Of a DNA stretch of 25,669 bases, positions 1 to 6,636 are shown piece after piece. The translations under genes were made by a program, and so were the position numbers. Position 1 is the stretch's first letter; every line of letters begins with the position of its first letter. The stretch spans positions 1 to 25,669 of the IMG/VR virus record IMGVR_UViG_3300026209_000010; one strand, given 5' to 3'. The notes under the pieces are model-generated. The model was not told where the DNA came from and made no database searches. It saw only the letters and a list, made by a program, of their open reading frames with translations. This DNA is from a virus.

Positions 1-1
1 A

Positions 2-160
2 GATGATAGATGGCAGCGTGTATGGGCAACCGTAACTAAAACTGGAACAGAGATAGTATTAGAAATTCGTAAGAAAGATGATGAAGGGTGGTGGTATAGT
101 ATGGTTGATAATAATGGTGAGGAATTCTATAGATATCTAAAAGTAAAACTGAATACTTAA
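2..160 (+). CDS. 3' end of an unrecognised protein (partial)
   Basis: This is the last 52 codons of a gene that begins before the window; the frame is open from base 2 to a TAA at 158-160. The visible part is rich in Trp and charged residues (for example KKDDEGWWYSMVDNNGEEF) and ends KVKLNT. It reads like a small beta-rich domain, but I do not recognise the family. The stop lies 8 bases before the next ATG, so the two genes are probably co-transcribed. Composition and spacing resemble the rest of the window, which supports a real gene end. Confidence 0.6.
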   Translation, partial: DDRWQRVWATVTKTGTEIVLEIRKKDDEGWWYSMVDNNGEEFYRYLKVKLNT

Positions 161-168
161 AAAAAATA

Positions 169-336
169 ATGTCCATAATACCACACAACAAAATACAATA
201 TTACTATCTTGATGTAGATGATGATGGTGTCCTTACCTTCCCCCCAGAACTTTTAAAACAGACTGGTTGGGAAGTAGGAGACTCTTTACAATGGACTGAT
301 AACGAAGATGGTTCTTTCACTATAAGGAAAGTATAA
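169..336 (+). CDS. small AbrB/SpoVT-like protein (55 aa)
   Basis: A 55-residue ORF starting at ATG 169. The core, FPPELLKQTGWEVGDSLQW followed by a short acidic turn and a FTIRKV strand, has the layout of the swapped-hairpin AbrB/MazE fold (strand, 'P..l....GW..GD.l' loop, strand). AbrB-fold proteins usually bind DNA as dimers, as transition regulators or as antitoxins. No toxin gene is visible beside it. The restriction-modification pair starts 80 bases downstream, so a regulatory role there is possible but unproven. The fold assignment is by eye. Confidence 0.6.
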   Translation: MSIIPHNKIQYYYLDVDDDGVLTFPPELLKQTGWEVGDSLQWTDNEDGSFTIRKV

Positions 337-386
337 GGACACCTGAGGAACTGTCCACTCTATCACTGTTTAGTTTCAATCTGCCT

Positions 387-392
387 TATAAT
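387..392 (+). promoter_or_regulatory. possible -10 element before the restriction-modification pair
   Basis: A perfect TATAAT lies 23 bases upstream of the ATG at 416, in the 79-base gap after the AbrB-like gene. I see no convincing -35 box at 16-18 bases spacing (the sequence there is CACTGT-like), so this is only a candidate. If real, it would transcribe the endonuclease and methyltransferase independently of the upstream gene. Confidence 0.3.
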
Positions 393-415
393 AGGTTCAT
401 ACGAAATTAAATGGT

Positions 416-952
416 ATGGCCCTCAAGTACATTGGATCTGTCTTAAACCTTGTTAACGGTTACTCGCAGGCAACTCGACCTAAGAATGTGGGTCAGATGA
501 GCGAACTGATTAAACAGTTTAGAAAAGAAGCTGATAGTCTTGGATTGGATGTGAATTCTGTTGAGGATTGGGAAAAATATTATGATGGTAAAGATAAGAT
601 TGATGCGGCAACGGATAAAGTTTGGGTAATGTTTCAAAACCTTGTCGAAAATGCCAAAAAGACAACAAAGGAAGACTGTCGTGAATGGGTTCAAGATCTT
701 GTTATTAACAAGACACATTCTGGTTTACAAATTCAAAATGACGTGCTAAAATCATGTGCTGATGGCAAATCCTATCGTCTTGCTAACGTAGAGGAAGAAG
801 CAAAAGGTATTGATGGTTTCATTGGTGATGAACCAGTGTCTATCAAAGAAAAAAAATATAAGAATAGTATTAATGCTGGTAAAGAAAAGATTCCTTATCG
901 CATCATCTATTATACTAAAACAAAAAAAGGAGTACTTAAGATTTATGAATGA
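416..952 (+). CDS. MjaI-family type II restriction endonuclease
   Basis: A 178-residue protein that I recognise as MjaI-like from two conserved blocks: ATRPKNVGQMSELI near residues 19-32 and KGIDGFIGDEPVSIK at 130-144. The second has the spacing of a PD-(D/E)XK active site (Asp132, an acidic pair at 138-139, and Lys144 in a SIK strand). MjaI of Methanocaldococcus cleaves CTAG; specificity here is not shown by the sequence. The ATG at 416 is the first usable start after an in-frame stop at 392-394. The final 8 bases overlap a DNA methyltransferase, the usual arrangement for a type II restriction-modification pair. Possible roles are cutting host DNA for nucleotides or excluding rival phages; both are inference. 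An alternative is an uncharacterised nuclease of the same family with another site. Confidence 0.78.
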   Translation: MALKYIGSVLNLVNGYSQATRPKNVGQMSELIKQFRKEADSLGLDVNSVEDWEKYYDGKDKIDAATDKVWVMFQNLVENAKKTTKEDCREWVQDLVINKTHSGLQIQNDVLKSCADGKSYRLANVEEEAKGIDGFIGDEPVSIKEKKYKNSINAGKEKIPYRIIYYTKTKKGVLKIYE

Positions 953-1694
953 AATCATCTGTTCAGATTCTCTCGTTGCACTGAAAGAAATGGATGATGA
1001 GTTTGTTGATATTGTTTTGACTTCACCTCCATACAATTATGGTATGGAGTATGATTCTCATGATGATGCTGGTGATGCTGATGAATATTTTGATCAGATC
1101 ATGGAAGTATTTGTTGAGTGTAAACGTGTTCTAAAGTCTGGTGGTAGGTTAATTATTAATATTCAACCAAATTATAAACAATACTCACCTACTCATCATA
1201 AAATTACTGAAAGAATGATTTCTGAAGGTATGATCTGGCGAGGTGAGATCATTTGGTTGAAAAATAATATTAGAAAACTAACTGCTTGGGGTAGTTGGAA
1301 GTCACCATCATGTCCTTATCTTTCATATCCATTTGAATTTATTGAGGTGTATAGTAAAGATACTTTGAAACATCCTGGAGATAAAGAGAATATTGACATT
1401 ACTAAAGATGAGTTCATCAAGTATGTTAATGGACATTGGTCAATAGCACCAGAAACAAAGATGAAAGAGTATGGACATCCAGCAATGTTTCCAGAAGAAC
1501 TGGTAGAACGTTGTTTGAAATTGTTTTCTTACAAAGATGATGTTGTTCTTGATCCTTTTAATGGAGCTGGAACTACTACATTTGTATCAAATAAATTAGG
1601 TAGAAAATATATTGGTATTGATATGAGTGAAACTTATTGTGCGATAGCAGAAAAGAGAATTGCAAAATTTAATCCTCTTGCCAAATTTTTATAA
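945..1694 (+). CDS. beta-class DNA methyltransferase (N4-cytosine type), partner of the MjaI-like endonuclease
   Basis: A 249-residue S-adenosylmethionine-dependent DNA amino-methyltransferase. The catalytic motif TSPPY is at residues 26-30 and the SAM-binding block DPFNGAGTT at 203-211, so the order is catalytic then SAM-binding, the beta class. SPPY is the form typical of N4-cytosine enzymes, although N6-adenine cannot be excluded. The frame is open further upstream, to ATG 810, but the extra residues overlap the endonuclease in another frame and look spurious. ATG 945 is preceded by AGGAG at 928-932 and overlaps the endonuclease stop by 8 bases. The expected job is to protect phage DNA from the neighbouring enzyme. 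Orphan methyltransferases are common in phages; the adjacent nuclease is what makes this a candidate full system. Confidence 0.88.
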   Translation: MNEIICSDSLVALKEMDDEFVDIVLTSPPYNYGMEYDSHDDAGDADEYFDQIMEVFVECKRVLKSGGRLIINIQPNYKQYSPTHHKITERMISEGMIWRGEIIWLKNNIRKLTAWGSWKSPSCPYLSYPFEFIEVYSKDTLKHPGDKENIDITKDEFIKYVNGHWSIAPETKMKEYGHPAMFPEELVERCLKLFSYKDDVVLDPFNGAGTTTFVSNKLGRKYIGIDMSETYCAIAEKRIAKFNPLAKFL

Positions 1695-1731
1695 GTAGGA
1701 GTAACCGTACCCTAAAAAAAGCAGTTTGTGC

Positions 1732-1768
1732 CATAAATATTGGTGGATGCCTTCGGGGTCTATAAAAT
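1732..1768 (+). promoter_or_regulatory. candidate promoter region for hsp20
   Basis: The 102-base gap before hsp20 contains CATAAATA at 1732-1739, one mismatch from the T4 late promoter TATAAATA, and TATAAAAT at 1761-1768, which could be a -10 box. A 7-base inverted repeat (AGTTTGT 1723-1729, ACAAACT 1769-1775) encloses them. Either element could serve; the sequence does not decide which. Confidence 0.35.
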
Positions 1769-1796
1769 ACAAACTCGCTTTTAAAGGAGAAGTTAA

Positions 1797-2267
1797 ATGA
1801 AAACAATACCAGGGATGGATTGGGCTAATATTTACAGCCCATTTAATGTAGGATTGGATGATATTTTCAATCGATTAGAATCGATGAGTGCTCATAATGT
1901 CACGTATCCTCCATACAATTTGATTAAATCTGATGATCATCATTTTGAAATAGAAATTGCTCTAGCAGGATTTGGTAAGGATGAGATTGAAGTGACGACA
2001 GAGACTAATGTTCTTCGGGTTTCTAGTAAATCTAAAGAGAAAGATAAACGAGAGGTTCATTATCTTCACAATGGATTATCGAAACGTGCTTTCCAGAATT
2101 CATGGCAGTTGGGTGATGATGTTAAAGTTTGTGACGTTACCTTCCGAGATGGTCTTCTTACTGTTAAACTGGAGAAAATTGTTCCGGAGCATCAGCGTCG
2201 GATCAGTTATGATATTAATAATACGATCTCCTCAAATGAGGATAGTAAGGTCTTATTGACAGAATAA
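1797..2267 (+). CDS. hsp20: small heat-shock protein (Hsp20/alpha-crystallin family)
   Basis: A 156-residue protein with a short N-terminal arm, an alpha-crystallin domain at about residues 40-135 (strands around HHFEIEIALAGFGKDEIEV, NVLRVSSKSK and GLLTVKLEKIVPE) and a short C-terminal tail. The A-G-F-x-K-D-E-I and G-L-L-T-V-K-L signatures are typical of the family. Small heat-shock proteins hold unfolding proteins in a refoldable state. T4-like cyanophages commonly carry one close to gene 43, as here, and a role in virion assembly or in stabilising replication proteins is often suggested. The ribosome-binding site AAAGGAGA lies just upstream of the ATG. A sigma70-type -35 box for the next operon sits inside the last codons. 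Confidence 0.9.
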   Translation: MKTIPGMDWANIYSPFNVGLDDIFNRLESMSAHNVTYPPYNLIKSDDHHFEIEIALAGFGKDEIEVTTETNVLRVSSKSKEKDKREVHYLHNGLSKRAFQNSWQLGDDVKVCDVTFRDGLLTVKLEKIVPEHQRRISYDINNTISSNEDSKVLLTE

Positions 2268-2284
2268 ATAAGGTGTGTTATAAT
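2256..2284 (+). promoter_or_regulatory. consensus sigma70-type promoter at the head of the replication operon
   Basis: TTGACA at 2256-2261, a 17-base spacer, then TATAAT at 2279-2284: all twelve consensus bases with optimal spacing. The -35 lies in the end of hsp20, and the predicted start near 2291 is just upstream of the GAGG ribosome site and ATG 2306. Use by host RNA polymerase in early infection is the likely role. Confidence 0.85.
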
Positions 2285-2305
2285 ACAAATGTTTGAGGTA
2301 ACTAA

Positions 2306-2911
2306 ATGGCTATAGCAATTGTCGTTCTCCAGTCGGGAGAACGTGTGATTACAGATCTGCAAGAGGTTCGTGAAGAGAATAAGGAGGATGGTAAACCCAT
2401 GTGCCTTATGTTTATTCGCCCATATAATTTGAATGTTGAGAGTACTGATGCTGCTGTAGTTAATCAGGAGGTTCAGGTTCGCTTTAGTAAGTGGGTTCCT
2501 TATTCTTCTGATACACAGTTTAAAGTTCCTTTTAGTTCTGTTACAGCAGTAGGTGCTCCTGATCCTGGACTTGCTCAAGCATATGAGCAGACAGTTCAGC
2601 AAGCAGTTGCCACAGAACAGGCTGCTGGTAATGCTCGTGAGGTTACTCAGGTTCCACCACCTGCTGCTGATACTGGATTCTCTTCTGGTCAAGGATTTGG
2701 TGGTGAAGATGAACAGCATGATGATCATATTCCTGGATATCCAGATACCACAACACTTCCTGATGGTAGTGTAGATTTGGATCACATGGAAGAGAATCTT
2801 CCTCCTGTAGATGAGAATGTTTCTGTTGATCCGGATAACTTCTCTCAAGCAATGGAAGAGACTGCTCCTCTAGTAAATGAAACTGAAGATGATCAAAATA
2901 CTACGACTTGA
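2306..2911 (+). CDS. conserved-type phage protein of unknown function upstream of gp43
   Basis: A 201-residue protein. Residues 1-95 look folded and strand-rich (AIVVLQSGERVITDLQEV; LMFIRPYNLNV; FKVPFSSVTAV). The rest is an acidic, Pro/Gln/Ala-rich tail, probably disordered, with many Asp and Glu. The folded part resembles the next, smaller protein in motif order, suggesting a shared fold. The start is fixed by GAGG at 2294-2297 and by the consensus promoter. It is the first gene of the replication operon, and genes of this kind often sit before gene 43 in marine T4-like phages. I cannot assign a function; its position suggests a replication accessory or regulator. Confidence 0.75.
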   Translation: MAIAIVVLQSGERVITDLQEVREENKEDGKPMCLMFIRPYNLNVESTDAAVVNQEVQVRFSKWVPYSSDTQFKVPFSSVTAVGAPDPGLAQAYEQTVQQAVATEQAAGNAREVTQVPPPAADTGFSSGQGFGGEDEQHDDHIPGYPDTTTLPDGSVDLDHMEENLPPVDENVSVDPDNFSQAMEETAPLVNETEDDQNTTT

Positions 2912-3122
2912 TGGTTCATGGGTCATTTCAGAAGTTGAAGAAATTCCTGGTGTTGAACTAGGTGATCCAGATTGTATGCTAAAATGTCCTCGTGAGATCA
3001 TCGATGGTGAATTGAAGCAATATCCTCCTTATTCAAAAGATGAGGATATTGCTGTCAGATCAACTGATATCTTTGTGATAACAGAACCGGATGATGATAT
3101 TTTAAATTTATATAATGGTTAA
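2877..3122 (+). CDS. small protein of unknown function, probable relative of its upstream neighbour
   Basis: An 81-residue acidic protein overlapping the previous gene by 35 bases and ending directly against the gp43 ATG. A second in-frame ATG at 2889 would give MIKILRLDGSW; neither start has a strong ribosome site, so translational coupling is likely. The pattern LRLDGSWVISEVEEI ... CMLKCPREI ... DIAVRSTDIFVITEPDDDIL parallels LQSGERVITDLQEV ... CLMFIRPYN ... FKVPFSSVTAVGAPDPGL in the neighbour. This suggests a small beta-barrel-like domain in both. The function is unknown. Confidence 0.7.
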   Translation: MKLKMIKILRLDGSWVISEVEEIPGVELGDPDCMLKCPREIIDGELKQYPPYSKDEDIAVRSTDIFVITEPDDDILNLYNG

Positions 3123-5615
3123 ATGAAGTTCTATACCAGTGTTGAGCAGGCAGGTGATGCAATTCTGGTTCGTGGTTATGAATATGGCAGATCATTCCAA
3201 GATAGGGTAAAGTTTAATCCTACTTTGTTCCTCCCTTCCCCCACTAAAGGGAAGTGGAAGACATTGGATGGTAAGAATGTTCGTGCTGTGAAGCAGGGTA
3301 CTATTAAGGAGTCTAAGAAATTTATTGAAGATCATAAAGGTCTTCCTGATTTTGAAATTTGTGGTCAGACTAGGTATGTGAATCAGTATATTTTTGAAGA
3401 ATATCCTGATGAAGATGTTAAGTTTGATATAAACCAGATTCGTATTTTTACTATTGATATTGAAACTGGTGCTGAGAATGGATTTCCTGATATTCGTAGT
3501 GCCGACCAGGAGATTCTTCTGATTAGCATTAAGGATTCATATTCTGGTAAGGTATCTGTATTTGGTACACGTTCTTTTGAGAATACTCATAAGGATGTAA
3601 ACTATATGCACTTCCAGACTGAGGAAGGTATGTTACGGGCATTCCTTCATTATTGGTCTTCTAATTACCCTGATGTAATCACTGGATGGAACGTTCAACT
3701 GTTTGATATACCTTACATTATTCGTAGGGTCGAACGGTTGCTTGGTGGTAGTGAATCAAAGATTATATCTCCATGGAAAAATGTTTATTTTCGTGAGATC
3801 TTTATCAAAGGTCGTAAGTATATTGCTTATGATATTACTGGTATTGCGACTCTTGATTACTATGAATTGTATAAGAAATTTACGTATACGAACCAGGAAT
3901 CTTATCGCTTAGATCACATTGCTTTTGTTGAACTGGGTGAGAAGAAATTAGATCACTCAGAATATGATACATTCAAAGAATTCTATGATAATGATTGGCA
4001 AAAGTTTGTAGAGTATAATATCATTGACGTTCGTTTGGTTGATAAACTAGATGATAAGATGAAACTTTTGGAACTTGCTATTACTATGGCATATGATGCC
4101 AAGATTAATTTTGAAGATGTATACTCACAGATTAGAATGTGGGATAACATCATATATGTTAATCTAGCACGTCAGAATATAGTAATTCCTCCTAAAAAGG
4201 AGAGTAATAAGGATCAGCAATATGTAGGTGCTTATGTTAAGGAACCGATTCCAGGAAAGTATGATTGGGTTGTTAGTTTTGACCTTAACAGTCTGTATCC
4301 CCATCTTATCATGCAGTATAATCTTTCACCAGAAACCTTATTATCAAAAAAGCACCCCAGTGCATCGATTGAACGGTTACTTTATAAGAAAGAACAGTTA
4401 GATAATTTAGATGGTGTTGCGTTATGTGCTAATGGCACGATGTATGACACTACATTTCAGGGTTTTCTTCCTAAACTTATGGAGAAAATTTATGAAGAAC
4501 GTACCATCTATAAGAAGAAGATGATCGAAGCAAAGAAATCTTATGAGAAGACTCCTAGTGTCGAATTAAAGAAGGAGATTGCCAGGTGTAATAACATCCA
4601 GATGGCACGTAAGATCCAATTGAATAGTGCTTATGGTGCTATTGGTAATGAACACTTTAGATACTATCGTTTGGAAATTGCAGAAGCAATTACTACATCA
4701 GGACAGTTATCTATTAGGTGGATTGGTAATAAGATGAATAAGTATCTTAACAGGGTACTTAAAACGGAGGATGTTGATTATGTTATTGCTTCAGATACTG
4801 ATTCCATGTATCTTAATCTCGGTCCTTTGGTTGACCGTGTATACGAAGGGAGAGAGAAAACTGATCAAGGCGTTGTCGCGTTCCTTGATAAGATCTGTCA
4901 ATTGGAATTTGAGCCGTATATTGAAAGTTCTTACCAAGAATTGGCCGACTACTTAAATGCTTATGAGCAGAAGATGGTCATGGCACGAGAGAATATTTCT
5001 TCTAAGGGTATCTGGACTGCAAAGAAGAGATACATTCTGAATGTGTGGGACAGTGAGGGTGTTAGGTACGAAAAACCCAAGATGAAAATCATGGGATTGG
5101 AGACACAACGATCTTCTGTTCCACAGTACTTTAGAGATAGACTTCTTGATGCATTTGAGATCATTATTGATGGTACTAATGAGGATATTTCTAACTTTAT
5201 TACTAAGGTAAAAAAGGAAACAAAGGAACAAGATTATTCAGATATAGCATTTCCACGTGGTGTTAATGGACTTGAAAAATATAAAGATCCTACTGATATT
5301 TACAGTAAGGGTACACCAATTCATGTGAGGGGTGCATTGTTATATAATTATTACCTCAAGAAGTATAAGATTGAACATAAACATCAGAAAATTCAAGAGG
5401 GAGAGAAGATCAAATACATGTATTTAAAGACACCTAATCCAATTCATGAGAATGCTATTAGTTTTTTTGGTGAATTGCCTAAAGAGTTTGGTGTTGAGAA
5501 ATATGTCGATTACAACGTACAATTCGAGAAGTCCTTTTACGAACCACTCAAAACTGTGCTACAATGCATAGGTTGGTTACCGGACGCACGAGTGTCATTA
5601 CTACAATTTTTTTAA
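3123..5615 (+). CDS. gp43: T4-like family B DNA polymerase gp43
   Basis: An 830-residue replicative polymerase with 3'-5' proofreading, somewhat shorter than T4 gp43 (898). Exonuclease motifs are IDIET with Asp112 and Glu114 (Exo I), GWNVQLFD with Asp195 (Exo II) and Tyr298-x3-Asp302 (Exo III). Polymerase motif A is FDLNSLYPHL with Asp387, motif B is KIQLNSAYG at 497-505 and motif C is SDTDS with the catalytic Asp pair at 558 and 560. All catalytic residues are present, so it should be active. The ATG abuts the previous stop. A single continuous ORF means it is not split, as some T4-like polymerase genes are. It would work with the clamp, clamp loader (outside this window), gp41 and gp61. Confidence 0.97.
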   Translation: MKFYTSVEQAGDAILVRGYEYGRSFQDRVKFNPTLFLPSPTKGKWKTLDGKNVRAVKQGTIKESKKFIEDHKGLPDFEICGQTRYVNQYIFEEYPDEDVKFDINQIRIFTIDIETGAENGFPDIRSADQEILLISIKDSYSGKVSVFGTRSFENTHKDVNYMHFQTEEGMLRAFLHYWSSNYPDVITGWNVQLFDIPYIIRRVERLLGGSESKIISPWKNVYFREIFIKGRKYIAYDITGIATLDYYELYKKFTYTNQESYRLDHIAFVELGEKKLDHSEYDTFKEFYDNDWQKFVEYNIIDVRLVDKLDDKMKLLELAITMAYDAKINFEDVYSQIRMWDNIIYVNLARQNIVIPPKKESNKDQQYVGAYVKEPIPGKYDWVVSFDLNSLYPHLIMQYNLSPETLLSKKHPSASIERLLYKKEQLDNLDGVALCANGTMYDTTFQGFLPKLMEKIYEERTIYKKKMIEAKKSYEKTPSVELKKEIARCNNIQMARKIQLNSAYGAIGNEHFRYYRLEIAEAITTSGQLSIRWIGNKMNKYLNRVLKTEDVDYVIASDTDSMYLNLGPLVDRVYEGREKTDQGVVAFLDKICQLEFEPYIESSYQELADYLNAYEQKMVMARENISSKGIWTAKKRYILNVWDSEGVRYEKPKMKIMGLETQRSSVPQYFRDRLLDAFEIIIDGTNEDISNFITKVKKETKEQDYSDIAFPRGVNGLEKYKDPTDIYSKGTPIHVRGALLYNYYLKKYKIEHKHQKIQEGEKIKYMYLKTPNPIHENAISFFGELPKEFGVEKYVDYNVQFEKSFYEPLKTVLQCIGWLPDARVSLLQFF

Positions 5616-5616
5616 T

Positions 5617-6636
5617 ATGGCTGATTTTTTAAAACAAGTGATTAAAGATAGCAAGAATGAGTTTGCTTCTCTTGCTTCTGATGGTATTGCTGCAGGTGAT
5701 GTAGAGTCTTTTGTTGATACTGGGAGTTATATTTTCAATGCTTTGGTTAGTGGCAGTATTTTTGGTGGTATTCCTTCTAATAAGATCACGGCCCTGGCTG
5801 GTGAGACCGGCACAGGTAAGACTTTTTTCTGTCTTTCTGTTGTTAAGTCCTTTCTTGATACTAATCCTGATGCTGGAGTCGTATATTTTGAAACTGAATC
5901 TGCCATCTCAAAAGAAATGGTTGAGACGAGAGGTATTGATTCAAAACGGTTAGTAATCTTTCCTATTAATACTATTGAAGAGTTTAGAACTCAAGCTGTG
6001 AGGATCATTGATAAATATATAGAGAGTTCAAAGGATGAGAGGAAACCTCTCATGTTTGTTCTTGATTCACTTGGCATGTTAGCGACTAATAAAGAGGTAG
6101 AAGATGCCTCTAATGAAAAGAATGTTCGTGACATGACTAAAGCACAACTAGTTAAGTCTTGCTTTAGACTTCTTACCTTGAAATTAGGTAAGGCAAATAT
6201 TCCCATGATAGTAACCAACCATACCTATGACGTTATTGGCTCGTATGTTCCTACTAAAGAAATGGGCGGGGGTTCTGGCCTTAAGTATTCTGCTAGTACG
6301 ATTGTATACCTCTCAAAGAAAAAAGAAAAAGAAGGAACCGATTTGGTCGGAAACATTATTAAATGTGAGGCGAAAAAGTCCCGTTTAACACGTGAAGGAT
6401 CCAAAGTTGAAACTCGTTTGTTCTTTGATTATCGTGGTCTTGAGCGTCACTATGGTTTGTTGGAACTTGGTGAGACTGCAGGACTATGGAAAAACGTTGC
6501 AGGACGATATGAAATCAATGGCAAAAAGATATACGCCAAGCAGATTTTATCTGACCCAGAAAAGTATTTTTCTAATGAAGTATTGCAAGCATTAGACGAA
6601 ACTGCTAGTAAGGAGTTTAAGTATGGAGAGGGTTGA
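5617..6636 (+). CDS. uvsX: RecA-like recombinase UvsX
   Basis: A 339-residue recombinase of the T4 UvsX/RecA family. Walker A is GETGTGKT at residues 62-69 and the Walker B strand is LMFVLD at 145-150. These flank the glutamate-bearing strand VVYFETESAI, and the conserved MGGGSGLKYSAS loop follows. It catalyses strand pairing on single-stranded DNA for recombination-dependent replication and repair. The gene begins two bases after gp43 and overlaps gp41 by 14 bases. No ribosome site is obvious, which suggests coupled translation. Length and motif content match the family. Confidence 0.96.
   Translation: MADFLKQVIKDSKNEFASLASDGIAAGDVESFVDTGSYIFNALVSGSIFGGIPSNKITALAGETGTGKTFFCLSVVKSFLDTNPDAGVVYFETESAISKEMVETRGIDSKRLVIFPINTIEEFRTQAVRIIDKYIESSKDERKPLMFVLDSLGMLATNKEVEDASNEKNVRDMTKAQLVKSCFRLLTLKLGKANIPMIVTNHTYDVIGSYVPTKEMGGGSGLKYSASTIVYLSKKKEKEGTDLVGNIIKCEAKKSRLTREGSKVETRLFFDYRGLERHYGLLELGETAGLWKNVAGRYEINGKKIYAKQILSDPEKYFSNEVLQALDETASKEFKYGEG

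Noticed and set aside
810-944. An upstream start (ATG 810) for the methyltransferase
   Set aside because: The extra 45 residues are the restriction gene read in another frame and precede the conserved start of the enzyme. ATG 945 has AGGAG upstream and a short gene overlap.
2207-2848. A long minus-strand ORF (213 aa) opposite the gene at 2306
   Set aside because: The protein is Ile/Arg/Ser/Leu-skewed with no recognisable motif. It is antisense to a well-supported gene behind a perfect promoter and is explained by that gene's codon bias.
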